Assembly (NCBI RefSeq): GCF_014202755.1
Contig: NZ_JACHHK010000007.1
Coordinates: 35,172-99,171 of the forward strand
Reading direction: 5' to 3'
From: Catenisphaera adipataccumulans
GTDB lineage: Bacteria; Bacillota_I; Bacilli_A; Erysipelotrichales; Erysipelotrichaceae
Length of the DNA stretch: 64,000 bases
Shown here: positions 35,626-45,106 of the stretch, in pieces
Position numbering within the stretch: position 1 is the first letter of the stretch
How the letters are laid out: each line of letters opens with the position of its first letter
Made by a program: the position numbers and the translations under genes
Notes under the pieces: generated by a model
Databases searched by the model: none
Told to the model about the DNA's origin: nothing
Seen by the model: only the letters and a program-made list of their open reading frames with translations

Positions 35626-37359
35626 TCATTTGCGAAAAATTGATAAATATTTTTGTTTTTGGACATCATATATACCATGTGTCGTGATCCGTAATGTCGG
35701 GATCACGGTCAGGGCCATGAAACTTAAGGTCATGAACGGGTCGATGCCTGGATTGACCCCAAGCTGCCGGGCCGATCGTTTGCATGCGGAAAGTCTGCGG
35801 CTGACGGTTTTTAATGGTTCATCGCTCATGATGCCTGCGATGGCCAGCGGGACTTCGCCGCAGATCTTTTCCTGATCCATGACGACGATGCCGCCGTTGA
35901 TCGCGATCACACGGTTGACAGCGTCGGTCATTGCTTTTGGATCGGCACCGATGACGATAATGTTGTGCGCATCATGCGCGATGGAAGTGGCAACGGCACC
36001 GGATTTCAAGCCGTATCCTTTCATGTATCCCAATCCAATGTGGTTGGTATTGTGGTGGCGTTCAATGACCGCAATTTCCAAACGGTCCTGTTCTGGATCG
36101 GCAGAAGCAGCAGTTCCTTCGTCAGTCGTCGTTATTTCCCCATTCTGCATGCCGATGACGGCCAGCGGCCGGTCCGGAATGAAATCTTCTGGTTCCATTT
36201 TGCGGACATGAAAGGTGTGATGTGCTTTTTCAGAGAGCGTATCCTGAATGACTGGTTCCGGAAAATCAATGGCTCTGCCATAGTCAGCGACGATCTTACC
36301 GTTCTTATAAACGCGCTGAATAGTAAAATCTTTAAAGTTATCAATGATTGTCAGATCAGCAGCATACCCCGGTGCAATAGCACCGTGCTGACGGTAACCG
36401 AAATAACGAGCTGTATTATAAGTAGCTGCTTTGACAGCCAGGCAAGGATCGGTACCGGCAGCGATGGCTTGTTTCAAAATATAGTCGATATGCCCTTTCT
36501 CTTCTAAATCATTTGGATGCCGGTCATCTGTACAAATCAAGATCCGGTCGATGTATTTCTCGATCAGCAGCGGGCGCAAAGCTTCCAGATTGCGGGCTGC
36601 GGTCCCTTTGCGGATCATGATAAACTGACCGCTGCGCAGTTTTTCCAGTGCTTCTTCAAAGGTGCTGCATTCATGGTCCGAGGCGATCCCGGCAGCAGCA
36701 TAAGCCTGCAGCACTTTTCCGCTTATGCCTGGTGCGTGGCCGTCGGTCCGGGCATGATAAGCTTTGCAGTCTGAAAGTTTTTGAAGGATCTCAGGATCAC
36801 AGGAAACGACGCCATGCGCGTTCATCATTTCGGCCAGTCCTTTGACACGCGGATGCGCATAAAACGGGGCCAGAGCAGCGGCCTGCAGTCTGGCACCGGA
36901 TTCATCCTCCGGTGCGGCCGGTACACAGGACGGAAGCATGAAATACACATCAAGCGGCAGCCCTTCAGTTGCCTCCAACATATATTCAATGCCGTCTGTT
37001 CCCAATACATTGGCGATTTCATGCGGATCTGTAAAGACGGCTGTCGTGCCGTGCGGCAGAACGGCTCTGGCAAATTCAGAAGGCATGGTCAGTGCTGATT
37101 CTAAGTGAATATGCGCATCCATCAAGCCCGGCAGGACGATGCTTCCGGACAAGTCAATTTCTTTGCGGCCATGATAACTCCCAATGCCGGCGATCAGACC
37201 GTCCGTGATCGCCAGATCACCGGAAAGAATTTCGTTGGAAAATACATTTACATAGCGGGCATTTTTCAAGACTAGATCTGCTGGTTCCTGGCCGGCTGCT
37301 GTCCGAATAAGCCGGGCTTTATTTTTCATTTGTATATTATCCTGTTTTTTATTGGTCAT
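35626..37359 (-). CDS. ade: Adenine deaminase
   Basis: Amidohydrolase converting adenine to hypoxanthine in purine salvage. From the ATG at 37359 it has 577 residues. The metal site is GLMDAHIHLESALTMPSEF. FTDPHEIANVLG follows, then CTDDRHPNDL; the dedicated C-terminal adenine deaminase domain includes HDAHNIIVIG. An alternative start is 37329. GGAGG lies 15 bases before 37359, rather far. The frame is open upstream with no stop into the GNAT domain (37360-37865), so the product may be a fused ~740-residue protein. Confidence 0.92.
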   Translation of the reverse strand: MTNKKQDNIQMKNKARLIRTAAGQEPADLVLKNARYVNVFSNEILSGDLAITDGLIAGIGSYHGRKEIDLSGSIVLPGLMDAHIHLESALTMPSEFARAVLPHGTTAVFTDPHEIANVLGTDGIEYMLEATEGLPLDVYFMLPSCVPAAPEDESGARLQAAALAPFYAHPRVKGLAEMMNAHGVVSCDPEILQKLSDCKAYHARTDGHAPGISGKVLQAYAAAGIASDHECSTFEEALEKLRSGQFIMIRKGTAARNLEALRPLLIEKYIDRILICTDDRHPNDLEEKGHIDYILKQAIAAGTDPCLAVKAATYNTARYFGYRQHGAIAPGYAADLTIIDNFKDFTIQRVYKNGKIVADYGRAIDFPEPVIQDTLSEKAHHTFHVRKMEPEDFIPDRPLAVIGMQNGEITTTDEGTAASADPEQDRLEIAVIERHHNTNHIGLGYMKGYGLKSGAVATSIAHDAHNIIVIGADPKAMTDAVNRVIAINGGIVVMDQEKICGEVPLAIAGIMSDEPLKTVSRRLSACKRSARQLGVNPGIDPFMTLSFMALTVIPTLRITTHGIYDVQKQKYLSIFRK

Positions 37360-37865
37360 ATTGATTACGAAAATCCTCCGAACATTTTTTAATGTGGAAC
37401 CATCGATCCGATAAACGGTCCAGTCTGACATCGGTTCTGCACCCATTGATAAGTAAAAATCAATACTCGGTTGGTTCCGATCCAGGCACCACCATTCTAA
37501 ACGGCCGCATCCCCGTTGAACAGCGATATCGGCCAGCTTTTCCAGCAAGGCTTTTCCATATCCTTTGCCGCGGTATTCTGGTTTTACAAAAAGGTCTTCT
37601 AAATAAATTCCGGCGCGGCCAAGAAATGTTGAAAAGTTGTGAAAAAACAACGCAAATCCGGCTTCCTTCCCTGCTTCTTCAATAAAAATAGCTTCGGCTT
37701 TCTGCCGGTCAAAGAGCCATTCTTCCAATGTCGCTTCATCGGCAACCACTTCCTCGAGCATTTTTTCATAAGCGGCCAGTTCTTTGATGAATGCCAGGAG
37801 CAATGCGGTATCTTTGCGCTCGGCAAATCGAAAATGAACATTTTGATTCGTAGATCTTCCCTCAT
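37360..37865 (-). CDS. GNAT N-acetyltransferase domain, in frame with ade; start codon out of frame
   Basis: Frame encoding a GNAT domain of the diamine/spermidine acetyltransferase-like group. It begins VHFRFAERKDTALLLAF, and the acetyl-CoA loop is VKPEYRGKGYGKALLEKL with RLEWWCLDRNQPSIDFY following. It runs into ade without a stop. No ATG, GTG or TTG lies in this frame between the azlD stop and the domain. ATGs at 37865 and 37841 are in another frame, and a TAA at 37365-37367 is in that same other frame. One-base slips at both ends would give a normal separate gene. Either a fusion, a decayed gene or slippage. Confidence 0.6.
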
Positions 37866-37871
37866 TTCTTT

Positions 37872-38219
37872 TTAAAAAACCACTTGTAACAGGAACATGT
37901 AAACGGCAGTGCCGAAGGCCATCGCCAGCATCATCTGCCGCTTTGAACAATAAACAGCACCCGTTACAAGCAAGGCGATCAGTTCCGGAATGCCGTGGGT
38001 CCCGCCTTGGGAAAACGGGGTCAGAACATCGACATTACGGAAGCAATAAATCACCAGCAAGCCGAAGACGGCTGCACCCAGTACTTTTCCTAAATAAAGA
38101 ATATATGACGGAATGGGTCTTCCTTCCGGAAAGGCGATATAAGAAATGAAACGGGTAAAAACTGTACCGGCAATGACGATCAGTATTGTTATGGCGGTTT
38201 GTGCTGCGGTCATGGTCAT
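37872..38219 (-). CDS. azlD: Branched-chain amino acid exporter subunit AzlD
   Basis: A 115-residue protein with three or four membrane helices, the small partner of AzlC in export of branched-chain amino acids or their analogues. TRFISYIAFPEGRPIPSYI is the family hallmark near residue 22. It overlaps azlC by four bases (ATGA) and is followed after six bases by the ATG at 37865. Confidence 0.9.
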   Translation of the reverse strand: MTMTAAQTAITILIVIAGTVFTRFISYIAFPEGRPIPSYILYLGKVLGAAVFGLLVIYCFRNVDVLTPFSQGGTHGIPELIALLVTGAVYCSKRQMMLAMAFGTAVYMFLLQVVF

Positions 38220-38977
38220 TGTACGATCCCTCCCTGTTCATTTGGATCCTTTTCTGGCTCGAGCTGTTTCCGGCACAAGGTCAGTACTAATAAAATCAAA
38301 AACATCGACGGCACGATGAATCGTTCTGGGCCAAAAAGCAGCAGACATAACAGTGAAGAGCCGGCACCGATGATTTCCGGTGCGTGAATCCGGATCCGAT
38401 CTTGATAGGTTGATCGTTTTCCGTTTGCCTTCAAAATATCGTTGTCTTTTAGCCACTGATTTAAAAAGATACAGACAAACATAGCAGTCATCACGAAATC
38501 AAGTCCTTCGGTATTGAAGGAGATAAGCTGACCGCACAAAGCACCGATGGCCGTGCCGGCGACCCAGTAAGACTGGTCCAGCACAGAAACCGCGACATAA
38601 TATTTCGTTTTATCCAGTTCCGGCGGAATGTCCGCATCGCAGTTCAATGCGAACGTTTCATCACTCGTAGAAAAAATCAAATAATATTTCGCTTTCCCTG
38701 TGCCGCGGTAACGATTTAACATGGCTAAGCCATAGAAGATATGGCGCGCCCCGACCATTAAAGTTGTCGCTAAGGTAGCCCAAGGATTGAACGGAGAAAG
38801 CAGAATGCCGACCAATAAAAATTCCATGCTTCCGGTATAGACCACGCAGGCCGTTAAAATAGGCAGCCAAAGTGGAAAGCCGTTGGTTTCCATCAAGATT
38901 CCGTAAGTGATTCCAAGAAAAACATAGCCGGCCAGCACAGGGATCGTCCTGGGAAAAGCCGCTTTCAGTTCCTTCAT
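38216..38977 (-). CDS. azlC: Branched-chain amino acid exporter subunit AzlC
   Basis: A 253-residue membrane protein, large subunit of the AzlCD exporter. Family blocks are PVLAGYVFLGITYGIL, VYTGSMEFLLVGIL and TTLMVGARHIFYGLAML. TSDETFAL follows near the middle. GGGGGATT precedes the ATG. First gene of a leftward unit azlC-azlD-GNAT-ade. Confidence 0.94.
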   Translation of the reverse strand: MKELKAAFPRTIPVLAGYVFLGITYGILMETNGFPLWLPILTACVVYTGSMEFLLVGILLSPFNPWATLATTLMVGARHIFYGLAMLNRYRGTGKAKYYLIFSTSDETFALNCDADIPPELDKTKYYVAVSVLDQSYWVAGTAIGALCGQLISFNTEGLDFVMTAMFVCIFLNQWLKDNDILKANGKRSTYQDRIRIHAPEIIGAGSSLLCLLLFGPERFIVPSMFLILLVLTLCRKQLEPEKDPNEQGGIVQ

Positions 38978-39254
38978 ATGAATCCCCCTTCGTACTTCGA
39001 TGGTATTATTGTATCATCTGAAACGATAAAAAACGACTGTTTCGCTGGCTGATCCTATCATGGACATTGCGCGGATCCAGATCCAGTTCAGATCCGTTCA
39101 TGGATCGGTGCGTTGTCGATGATTTTAGATAAAATGATTGATTTCGATCATTTTTGGGGGTCAGAGTCCCTTTTTTATTGTATTTAAATTCCTAGGACAT
39201 CCAGAATTTACTTTTTGCTTCTTATTAAAATGAACGTTTTCAATCATAAAATGA
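38978..39254. other. Divergent intergenic region azlC/deoC
   Basis: No coding frame. It contains many GGATC/GATCC half-sites (39052-39110), a GGGGGTCAGAGTCCC then T-run segment at 39156-39177 that could be a weak rightward terminator, and the CAATCAT-AAA-ATGATTG inverted repeat that abuts the deoC promoter. Confidence 0.55.
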
Positions 39255-39282
39255 TTGACATCACTCATTATTGTGCTATGAT
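39241..39282 (+). promoter_or_regulatory. deoC promoter with adjacent palindrome
   Basis: TTGACA (39255-39260), 16-base spacer ending TGC, TATGAT (39277-39282). The 7-base inverted repeat CAATCAT/ATGATTG (39241-39257) runs into the -35 and is placed like an operator, possibly for a DeoR-type regulator. ACAGGAGG precedes the ATG. Confidence 0.7.
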
Positions 39283-39305
39283 AAGAATGAACAGGAGGAA
39301 CAAAC

Positions 39306-40016
39306 ATGAAACCAAATAAACCAGCAGCAGAAATGACAACCAAGGAACTGGCTTCCTACATCGATTATTCCGTTTTGAAACCGGAGTTCACGGAGCAGGA
39401 GATCATCGATCTGACCAAAGACGGTGTAAAGCTGGGCTGTGCGACGATCTGCATCAACCCGGGCTATATGGAATTGTGCCGTCCGTATGTCCAGGGATCG
39501 GATACAAAGCTTTGTCCGGTCACGGATTTCCCATTTGGCGACAGTTCCACGGCCAGCCGTGTGAAACAAATTGAAGATGTCGCGAAATACGACGAGGTAA
39601 AAGAAGTCGATATCGTGGCTAATTTCGGTAAGATCCGTTCCGGCAAACTGGACGAAGTGACCGCAGACTTGAAGGCTTGTGCAGAGGCTGCCCATAAATA
39701 TGGACGCGAGCTGAAAGTCATTTTGGAGACCGACGCTTTGACAAAAGAAGAAATCAAGGCCGGCTGTCATTGTGTCATGGACTCCGGCGCCGACTTTATC
39801 AAGACCAGCACCGGTTTCTTGACCGGACATGACAATGTCGGTGCAACACCGGAAGTCATTCAGCTGATCATGGATGAGAATCAGGGCAAATGCAAGATCA
39901 AAGGATCCGGATGCATCCGTACCCGTGAACGTTTCCTGAAGCTGATCGATATGGGAATTGACCGGATGGGTATTGGATTCCGTTCGATCCCGGTCGTACT
40001 GGATTTAAAACAATAA
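39306..40016 (+). CDS. deoC: Deoxyribose-phosphate aldolase
   Basis: Class I aldolase splitting 2-deoxyribose 5-phosphate into acetaldehyde and glyceraldehyde 3-phosphate in deoxynucleoside breakdown. The 236-residue barrel has EVDIVANFGKIRSGK-type strand, the Schiff-base Lys in GADFIKTSTGF near residue 163, and KIKGSGCIRT with the second catalytic Lys. It stands alone between a good promoter and a terminator; no deo partners adjoin it. Confidence 0.95.
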   Translation: MKPNKPAAEMTTKELASYIDYSVLKPEFTEQEIIDLTKDGVKLGCATICINPGYMELCRPYVQGSDTKLCPVTDFPFGDSSTASRVKQIEDVAKYDEVKEVDIVANFGKIRSGKLDEVTADLKACAEAAHKYGRELKVILETDALTKEEIKAGCHCVMDSGADFIKTSTGFLTGHDNVGATPEVIQLIMDENQGKCKIKGSGCIRTRERFLKLIDMGIDRMGIGFRSIPVVLDLKQ

Positions 40017-40054
40017 TTCAGCAGACTTCCATAAACTTCCTTCATCCCTCAATT

Positions 40055-40088
40055 TAAAAATGCAGACTTGAAAACAGGTCTGCATTTT
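40055..40088. terminator. Bidirectional terminator after deoC
   Basis: AAAAATGCAGAC/GTCTGCATTTTT stem with a 10-base loop, shared with the convergent phosphatase gene. Confidence 0.9.
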
Positions 40089-40867
40089 TATCTATCTGAT
40101 TCTTTTTTGACGGTCCACTGGGATCGAAAGGCCTGCTGTTCCGCAGACGGAATTTCCAGAGCTTCGGTCAAATAGTTCGTTACTGTACCGTAGTTCTGTT
40201 CGATGGCTTCAAAAGCCGCATCCATGTACCGGATCTTCGCGCTGAAGATTTCTTTCACGGCATGGGCTTTTTCATGATCGCCGGTTCGTAACAGCACTGC
40301 GCGGACCGTGCGGTCCATGCTTCGGCTGGGGGCTTTGTTGGTCCAAAGATAGTCGCGGTAAATGGTTTGTCGGTCCACATCCATCATAGAAAGGAACAAT
40401 GCAGAAACAATTCCTGCGCGGTCCTTCCCTTCTGAACAATGCCATAAAACTGCACCGTCTTCATGTTTCAGGATGATCCGAAAGATTTTTTTCAGCTGTT
40501 GGATGCATTCTGGCTGCAGGACCATAACTTTGTACAGTTGTTCCATATCCGGCATCCTGCCATGATCAAGCAGATCATTGAATTCATGGGAAATGCCTTT
40601 GGTCGAGGTGCTGAAAACCGGGATGTGCTCATAATGCACGTTCGGGATGATGCGGTCGGGTCTTTCTGCGGTTTCTAAATGGGTCCGCAGATCAATGACG
40701 GTGTTGACGTCGTAGGTTTTTGTCAACGTGACCATATCTCCCAGTGTCAGGTGGTTTAAGGCCCCGCTGCGCAGGAACACGTGTTTCCGTATGGTTTTAC
40801 CTTCTAAAGTCTGAATGCCGCCTAGATCGCGGGCATTTTGTTGTCCGATCAATTTTATATTTTCCAT
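40088..40867 (-). CDS. Tyrosine-protein phosphatase, Y_phosphatase3 family
   Basis: A 259-residue protein-tyrosine/phosphoinositide-type phosphatase. The P-loop is LWHCSEGKDRAG (HCx5R) near residue 143. The family opening NARDLGGIQT and VIDLRTHLETAERPD are present. These broad-specificity enzymes resemble the secreted LipA/IphP group, but no signal peptide is visible here. GTGGGGAT precedes the ATG. Confidence 0.9.
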   Translation of the reverse strand: MENIKLIGQQNARDLGGIQTLEGKTIRKHVFLRSGALNHLTLGDMVTLTKTYDVNTVIDLRTHLETAERPDRIIPNVHYEHIPVFSTSTKGISHEFNDLLDHGRMPDMEQLYKVMVLQPECIQQLKKIFRIILKHEDGAVLWHCSEGKDRAGIVSALFLSMMDVDRQTIYRDYLWTNKAPSRSMDRTVRAVLLRTGDHEKAHAVKEIFSAKIRYMDAAFEAIEQNYGTVTNYLTEALEIPSAEQQAFRSQWTVKKESDR

Positions 40868-40975
40868 ATCCCCACTATAGCATGTTTTTGTTTTTTCGGA
40901 TTATATTAGTGACCGAAATTGATTTTTGTACTTAAAAAAATATTTTTTGTTATACTGATACGCAGGAGGAAGTCC

Positions 40976-41683
40976 ATGAAAAAATTTGTTTGTATCGATC
41001 TGGACGGTACGCTGCTGCCGATGGATAACGATTATTTTATTAAAATGTATTTAAAAGAACTGGCGGCCAAAATGGCGCCGTACGGATACGATCCTCAGGA
41101 ATTGATCAAAACCGTTTGGGCCGGCGTTTATGCCATGTTTGAAAATGATGGATCTCAGACCAATGAAGAATTGTTCTGGAAATTGATGAATGAACATTAT
41201 GGAGAAGCCCGGGTGAAAAAAGATTACCGGCTGTTTGATGAATTCTATTCCGAAGATTTTGATGCGATGAAGAAATATACCGACGGCTGTGATCCGGATG
41301 CGAAAGTTCTGATCGATGGATTAAAAAAATCCGGCTGTCAGATCGTGCTGGCTACTTCGCCGGTTTTTCCGCAGGTCGCCACATACACAAGAATTCGCTG
41401 GGCCGGACTGAAACCGAGTGATTTTGACTGGATCACGACTTATGAAAATGTCATTCATACCAAGCCCAACCCATTATACTACCAGGACATATTGGAGAAA
41501 TTTCAGACCGACGGCGAAGATGCGATCATGGTCGGAAATGATGTAGATGAGGATATGTCGGCCGCTTCATTAGGAATGGATGTATTTCTGCTGACGGATC
41601 ATCTCATCAACCGGCATGATAAAAATATAGACGCTTATCCGCATGGCGGTTTCAAAGACTTGATGGCTTATTTAGAAAAATAA
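40976..41683 (+). CDS. HAD family hydrolase
   Basis: A 235-residue haloacid dehalogenase-like phosphatase. Motif I CIDLDGTLLPMDND lies at residues 5-18, a helical cap follows (about 20-100), motif II is VLATSPVF, and motif III/IV is IMVGNDVDEDM. CAGGAGGAAG before 40976 fixes the start. An extended -10 TGTTATACT lies at 40948-40956. Substrate unknown. Ends at its own terminator. Confidence 0.88.
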   Translation: MKKFVCIDLDGTLLPMDNDYFIKMYLKELAAKMAPYGYDPQELIKTVWAGVYAMFENDGSQTNEELFWKLMNEHYGEARVKKDYRLFDEFYSEDFDAMKKYTDGCDPDAKVLIDGLKKSGCQIVLATSPVFPQVATYTRIRWAGLKPSDFDWITTYENVIHTKPNPLYYQDILEKFQTDGEDAIMVGNDVDEDMSAASLGMDVFLLTDHLINRHDKNIDAYPHGGFKDLMAYLEK

Positions 41684-41703
41684 AGATCCCTTGCGGGATC
41701 TTT
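41682..41703. terminator. Terminator between HAD gene and lipoprotein gene
   Basis: AAAGATCCC/GGGATCTTT stem with TTGC loop, flanked by A- and T-rich sequence, usable in both directions. Confidence 0.85.
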
Positions 41704-41709
41704 ATTTCT

Positions 41710-42381
41710 TTAACTATCGATTTCAGTTTTTTCCGTCTTCGAAATTTTCCATTCCCCATCGACTTTTTCAAACGTAAATGTCACCTTATAATCTTTATAA
41801 TCCAGGTTATTCACTTCATCCTGAACCTGGCTGTACACATAGTCGACCGCATCCGGTGCATATTGCTCGATGGCTGCCTGCGTGCCGGAACTCATGACGG
41901 TCGATGCGATGCTGCTCATGTTATTTTTGATATACGTTTTAACAGCCGATTTCACATCGCTTTTGATCTGTGAAATATCTATAGCAGAAATCGTTGCCTG
42001 TACAGAATCAGTGTTATCAGACATTGAATATTCTTTGAATACTTTCTGACAGATATAAGCAATGGCCTGATCGGCCTGGCTTCCATACGTATCTTCCAAG
42101 TTGTATTTGCTCAGCAGATCTTCAAACTCATCGTATGTGCTTTTGATTTCAAATGCATCGCTGAAATCATCGGTGCAGTAGGAATTCGCTGTATCGATAT
42201 CACCATTCTGGATGGCTTCGATATAGGCCTGAGCGACTTCTTTTTGTGCTTCGATATCAGCGGATGAAGTGCTGGTCGATGACGTACTTGTCGTCTGGGA
42301 TGTATTCGTTTCGGTTGACTGGCAGGCGCTGATTGAGAAGACCAGCAGGCCTGATAATAAAATCGTCAATAATTTTTTCAT
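41710..42381 (-). CDS. Lipoprotein of unknown function (DUF5105-like)
   Basis: A 223-residue exported lipoprotein. The signal peptide ends in the lipobox SISACQ near residue 20. A Ser/Thr-rich linker (about 22-42) precedes an alpha+beta domain. QAYIEAIQNGDIDTANSYC and a C-terminal YKVTFTFEKVDGEWKISK strand pair give a cystatin/NTF2-like look, as in DUF5105-type lipoproteins. GGAGGTG sets the start. Function unknown. Confidence 0.8.
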   Translation of the reverse strand: MKKLLTILLSGLLVFSISACQSTETNTSQTTSTSSTSTSSADIEAQKEVAQAYIEAIQNGDIDTANSYCTDDFSDAFEIKSTYDEFEDLLSKYNLEDTYGSQADQAIAYICQKVFKEYSMSDNTDSVQATISAIDISQIKSDVKSAVKTYIKNNMSSIASTVMSSGTQAAIEQYAPDAVDYVYSQVQDEVNNLDYKDYKVTFTFEKVDGEWKISKTEKTEIDS

Positions 42382-42459
42382 ATGACACCTCCATGTCGGG
42401 TATCAGTATACAATGAATTTCTTAAAATTGTCTAAAATAACAATTTTTCACATAATTAA

Positions 42460-42482
42460 AACGAGACCTATTTGGTCTCGTT
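42460..42482 (-). terminator. Terminator of the hup/gpsA/der unit
   Basis: AACGAGACC/GGTCTCGTT stem with a 5-base loop, followed leftward by TTTTAATTATG. The HU stop and last codons lie in one arm. Confidence 0.8.
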
Positions 42483-42761
42483 ACATTTGTTTTTCAACGT
42501 CTGGCTGGGTTTGAATTTCGGCAGCTTGGAAGAATGGATCATCATTTTTTCCTTGGTCGCCGGGTTGATTCCCATGCGCTCTTTCCGATAAAAGATATGG
42601 AATTTTCCGAAGGATGTGATCTCTACATTTCCTTCGTTGACCAGCGCATCGGACATTTCATCAAAGATCACGTTGACGGCTTTCATGGCGTCTTTTTTGC
42701 TCATGTTGCATTTTTCGGCAACGCTTTGTGCCAGTGTTTCTTTATTAACTAATTTTCCCAT
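42468..42761 (-). CDS. hup: HU family nucleoid protein
   Basis: A 97-residue histone-like DNA-bending protein. It has the family start VNKETLAQSVAEKCNMSKKD and the hydrophobic core FGKFHIFYRKER. The usual DNA-intercalating GRNPxTG arm appears as GINPATKEKM, lacking the Arg. The C-terminal tail KFKPSQTLKNKC is longer than classic HU. Gene order cmk-der-gpsA-hup is typical of Firmicutes. Confidence 0.92.
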   Translation of the reverse strand: MGKLVNKETLAQSVAEKCNMSKKDAMKAVNVIFDEMSDALVNEGNVEITSFGKFHIFYRKERMGINPATKEKMMIHSSKLPKFKPSQTLKNKCNETK

Positions 42762-42770
42762 CGTGTCACC

Positions 42771-43769
42771 TCATTCGAATTCGTCTTTTAAATCACGGAG
42801 CATCAAGTCATAAGCACATTCCCGCGGTTCTTTGTTATGGTAAAGGATCTGATAGACTTCCTCACAGATCGGCATGGAAATGTTCTTTTCTTTTGCGACT
42901 TTGTGTACGATCTTGGCCGTGCGCACGCCTTCCACGGTTTTTGTGTTATTGGCCCAGAACCCTTCCACGGAATTTTCGGTTCCGATCTGGAAACCGCACT
43001 GGAAGTTTCTCGAATGCACACTGGTACATGTAACGATCAAGTCGCCGATACCGGTCAGACCATTAAACGTCTTGGCATGAGCGCCGAACGCGACACCGTA
43101 ACGGATCATTTCCTGCAGCCCGCGTGTGATCAAGGCGGCTCTGGTGTTATCCTGATAACCTAGACCGGATAAGACTCCGGAGGCAATGGCCATGACGTTT
43201 TTGATCGCGGCACCCAATTCACTGCCGATTTCATCTTCCCCTGTATAAATCCGCAGATAATCATTGGAAAACATCTGCTGGATGATGACCGCATCTTCAT
43301 GTTTCAGACTGATGGCGTCGATCGAGGTCAGCTGTCGGATGATGACTTCTTCCGCATGGCTTGGCCCGATCAAGGAAACGACACTGCTGATATTTTCCGG
43401 AGAGATCGTCCGGCGGATGACTTCTGACATCCGCTCATTGGTCGTTGGGTGGAATCCCTTAGAGACATTGACGATGATGACGTTCTTCTTCAGCATCGGG
43501 TCGATCTGCCGGCAAATGCCTTCGATGGCAATGGTCGGCACGGCCAGTACCACAATATCGGCTTCTTCGACAACCGATAGGTCGGTTGTCGCTTTGAGAT
43601 CCGGCGAAATAATGATCTGCTGGAAAAATTTTTGGTTCTTATGGTGTTCGTTGATGTCATTGACTTCTTTTTCAGATTTTCCATACAAAATGACATCTTC
43701 GTGATTATCACATAAGACCTGTGCGAGTGCTGTGCCCCAGCTTCCGCTTCCGACAATGACTGTTCGCAT
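42771..43769 (-). CDS. gpsA: Glycerol-3-phosphate dehydrogenase [NAD(P)+]
   Basis: Makes sn-glycerol 3-phosphate for phospholipids from dihydroxyacetone phosphate. The 332-residue protein has the Rossmann loop VGSGSWGTALAQVL and NVSKGFHPTTNERM. The active-site Lys is in LGAAIKNVMAIASG, followed by NGLTGIGDLIVTCTS. GAAAGGA precedes the ATG. It sits 12 bases from der and 9 from hup. Confidence 0.96.
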   Translation of the reverse strand: MRTVIVGSGSWGTALAQVLCDNHEDVILYGKSEKEVNDINEHHKNQKFFQQIIISPDLKATTDLSVVEEADIVVLAVPTIAIEGICRQIDPMLKKNVIIVNVSKGFHPTTNERMSEVIRRTISPENISSVVSLIGPSHAEEVIIRQLTSIDAISLKHEDAVIIQQMFSNDYLRIYTGEDEIGSELGAAIKNVMAIASGVLSGLGYQDNTRAALITRGLQEMIRYGVAFGAHAKTFNGLTGIGDLIVTCTSVHSRNFQCGFQIGTENSVEGFWANNTKTVEGVRTAKIVHKVAKEKNISMPICEEVYQILYHNKEPRECAYDLMLRDLKDEFE

Positions 43770-43781
43770 ATTTATTCCTTT

Positions 43782-45089
43782 CTATGTTCGCTGACGGGCG
43801 AATATTTTGATCGGCGTTCCGGTAAAGCCGAACGCTTCTCTGATTTTATTTTCGATATATCGTTGATAACTGAAATGGAACAAGTCCGGATCGTTCACAA
43901 AGAGAACAAAGGTCGGCGGTTCCACGGCGACCTGGCTGCAGTAATAGATGCGCAGCTGACGGCCGTTATGCGGTTTTGGCGGGTTGATCATCTGGGCATC
44001 CAGCACGACGTCGTTCAGCACGTTGGTCGGAATGCGCAGACAGCAGGCATCGTGCACTTCATTGATCAGCGGGATCAATTGATTGATGCGGCTGTGATTC
44101 TTGGCCGAAACAAATACGATCGGTGCATAATCCAGATACACAAACTGGCTTCGGATCTTCTTGGTGATCGTCTGCATCGTGTTCTGGTCTTTTTCCACTG
44201 TATCCCACTTGTTATAGACGATGATGACCCCTTTACCGGCATCATGGGCCAATCCGGCCACATGCTTGTCCTGGTCGATGATTCCTGTTTCGCCATCAAT
44301 TAAAAACAAGGCAACATCACTGCGGTCAATGGCGCTCAAAGCACGCAGGATCGAGTATTTTTCAATGTTTTCGTATATTTTTCCCCGTTTGCGGATACCG
44401 GCCGTATCGATGATCATGTATTCCTGGCCTTCATACGTAAACGGTGTGTCGATCGCATCCCGTGTCGTTCCCTGCACATCGGAGACGATGGAACGTTCTT
44501 CATGAAGGATGGCATTGACCAAGGAGCTTTTACCGACATTCGGACGGCCGATGACACAAAAAGAGGTAATGCCTTCATAGGTTTTGATTTTCTTTTCCGG
44601 CATTACTTGAATAATTCGGTCCAATAAATCACCGAATCCAATGCCATGGGCAGCGGAAACGATCATTGGATCGCCCAGTCCGAGCTGGTAAAAATCATAC
44701 TGCATCAGCTGCAGTTGTTCGTTATCGGATTTATTGACCGCAACAATGACCGGTTTCTTGGTTTTTTGCAATTTACGGGCAATCGCAATGTCGTCAGACG
44801 TGGCGCCTTCCTGGGCGCTGGTCACAAAAATGATGACATCGGCTTCTTCGATGGCAATATCCACCTGCATATTGATCTCTTCCGCAAAGGGCTGGTCTTC
44901 GATCTGTATACCGCCGGTGTCGATCAATCGAAATTCTTGGGTCAGCCATTCGACGGTGCCGTAGATCCGGTCTCTGGTCACGCCGGGGGTGTCATCCACG
45001 ATACTTTTTCGTTCTCCGATCAAGCGATTGAAAATCGTTGATTTTCCGACATTTGGCCGGCCGACGATGGCAGCGGTTCCTCGTATCAT
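43782..45089 (-). CDS. der: Ribosome biogenesis GTPase Der (EngA)
   Basis: Double-GTPase acting in 50S assembly. G domain 1 has [14 protein letters not shown] and DTGGIQ. G domain 2 has [14 protein letters not shown] and [10 protein letters not shown]. The C-terminal KH-like domain (about 350-435) ends with [13 protein letters not shown]. Length 435 is normal. AGGAGG precedes the ATG. Confidence 0.97.
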   Translation of the reverse strand: MIRGTAAIVGRPNVGKSTIFNRLIGERKSIVDDTPGVTRDRIYGTVEWLTQEFRLIDTGGIQIEDQPFAEEINMQVDIAIEEADVIIFVTSAQEGATSDDIAIARKLQKTKKPVIVAVNKSDNEQLQLMQYDFYQLGLGDPMIVSAAHGIGFGDLLDRIIQVMPEKKIKTYEGITSFCVIGRPNVGKSSLVNAILHEERSIVSDVQGTTRDAIDTPFTYEGQEYMIIDTAGIRKRGKIYENIEKYSILRALSAIDRSDVALFLIDGETGIIDQDKHVAGLAHDAGKGVIIVYNKWDTVEKDQNTMQTITKKIRSQFVYLDYAPIVFVSAKNHSRINQLIPLINEVHDACCLRIPTNVLNDVVLDAQMINPPKPHNGRQLRIYYCSQVAVEPPTFVLFVNDPDLFHFSYQRYIENKIREAFGFTGTPIKIFARQRT

Positions 45090-45106
45090 GGTATTCCTCC
45101 TGTTCG

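Noticed and set aside
37599..37865. 88-codon frame starting at the ATG at 37865
   Set aside because: It is the out-of-frame reading of the GNAT coding region; its product has no domain. It is used only as evidence for the frame problem.
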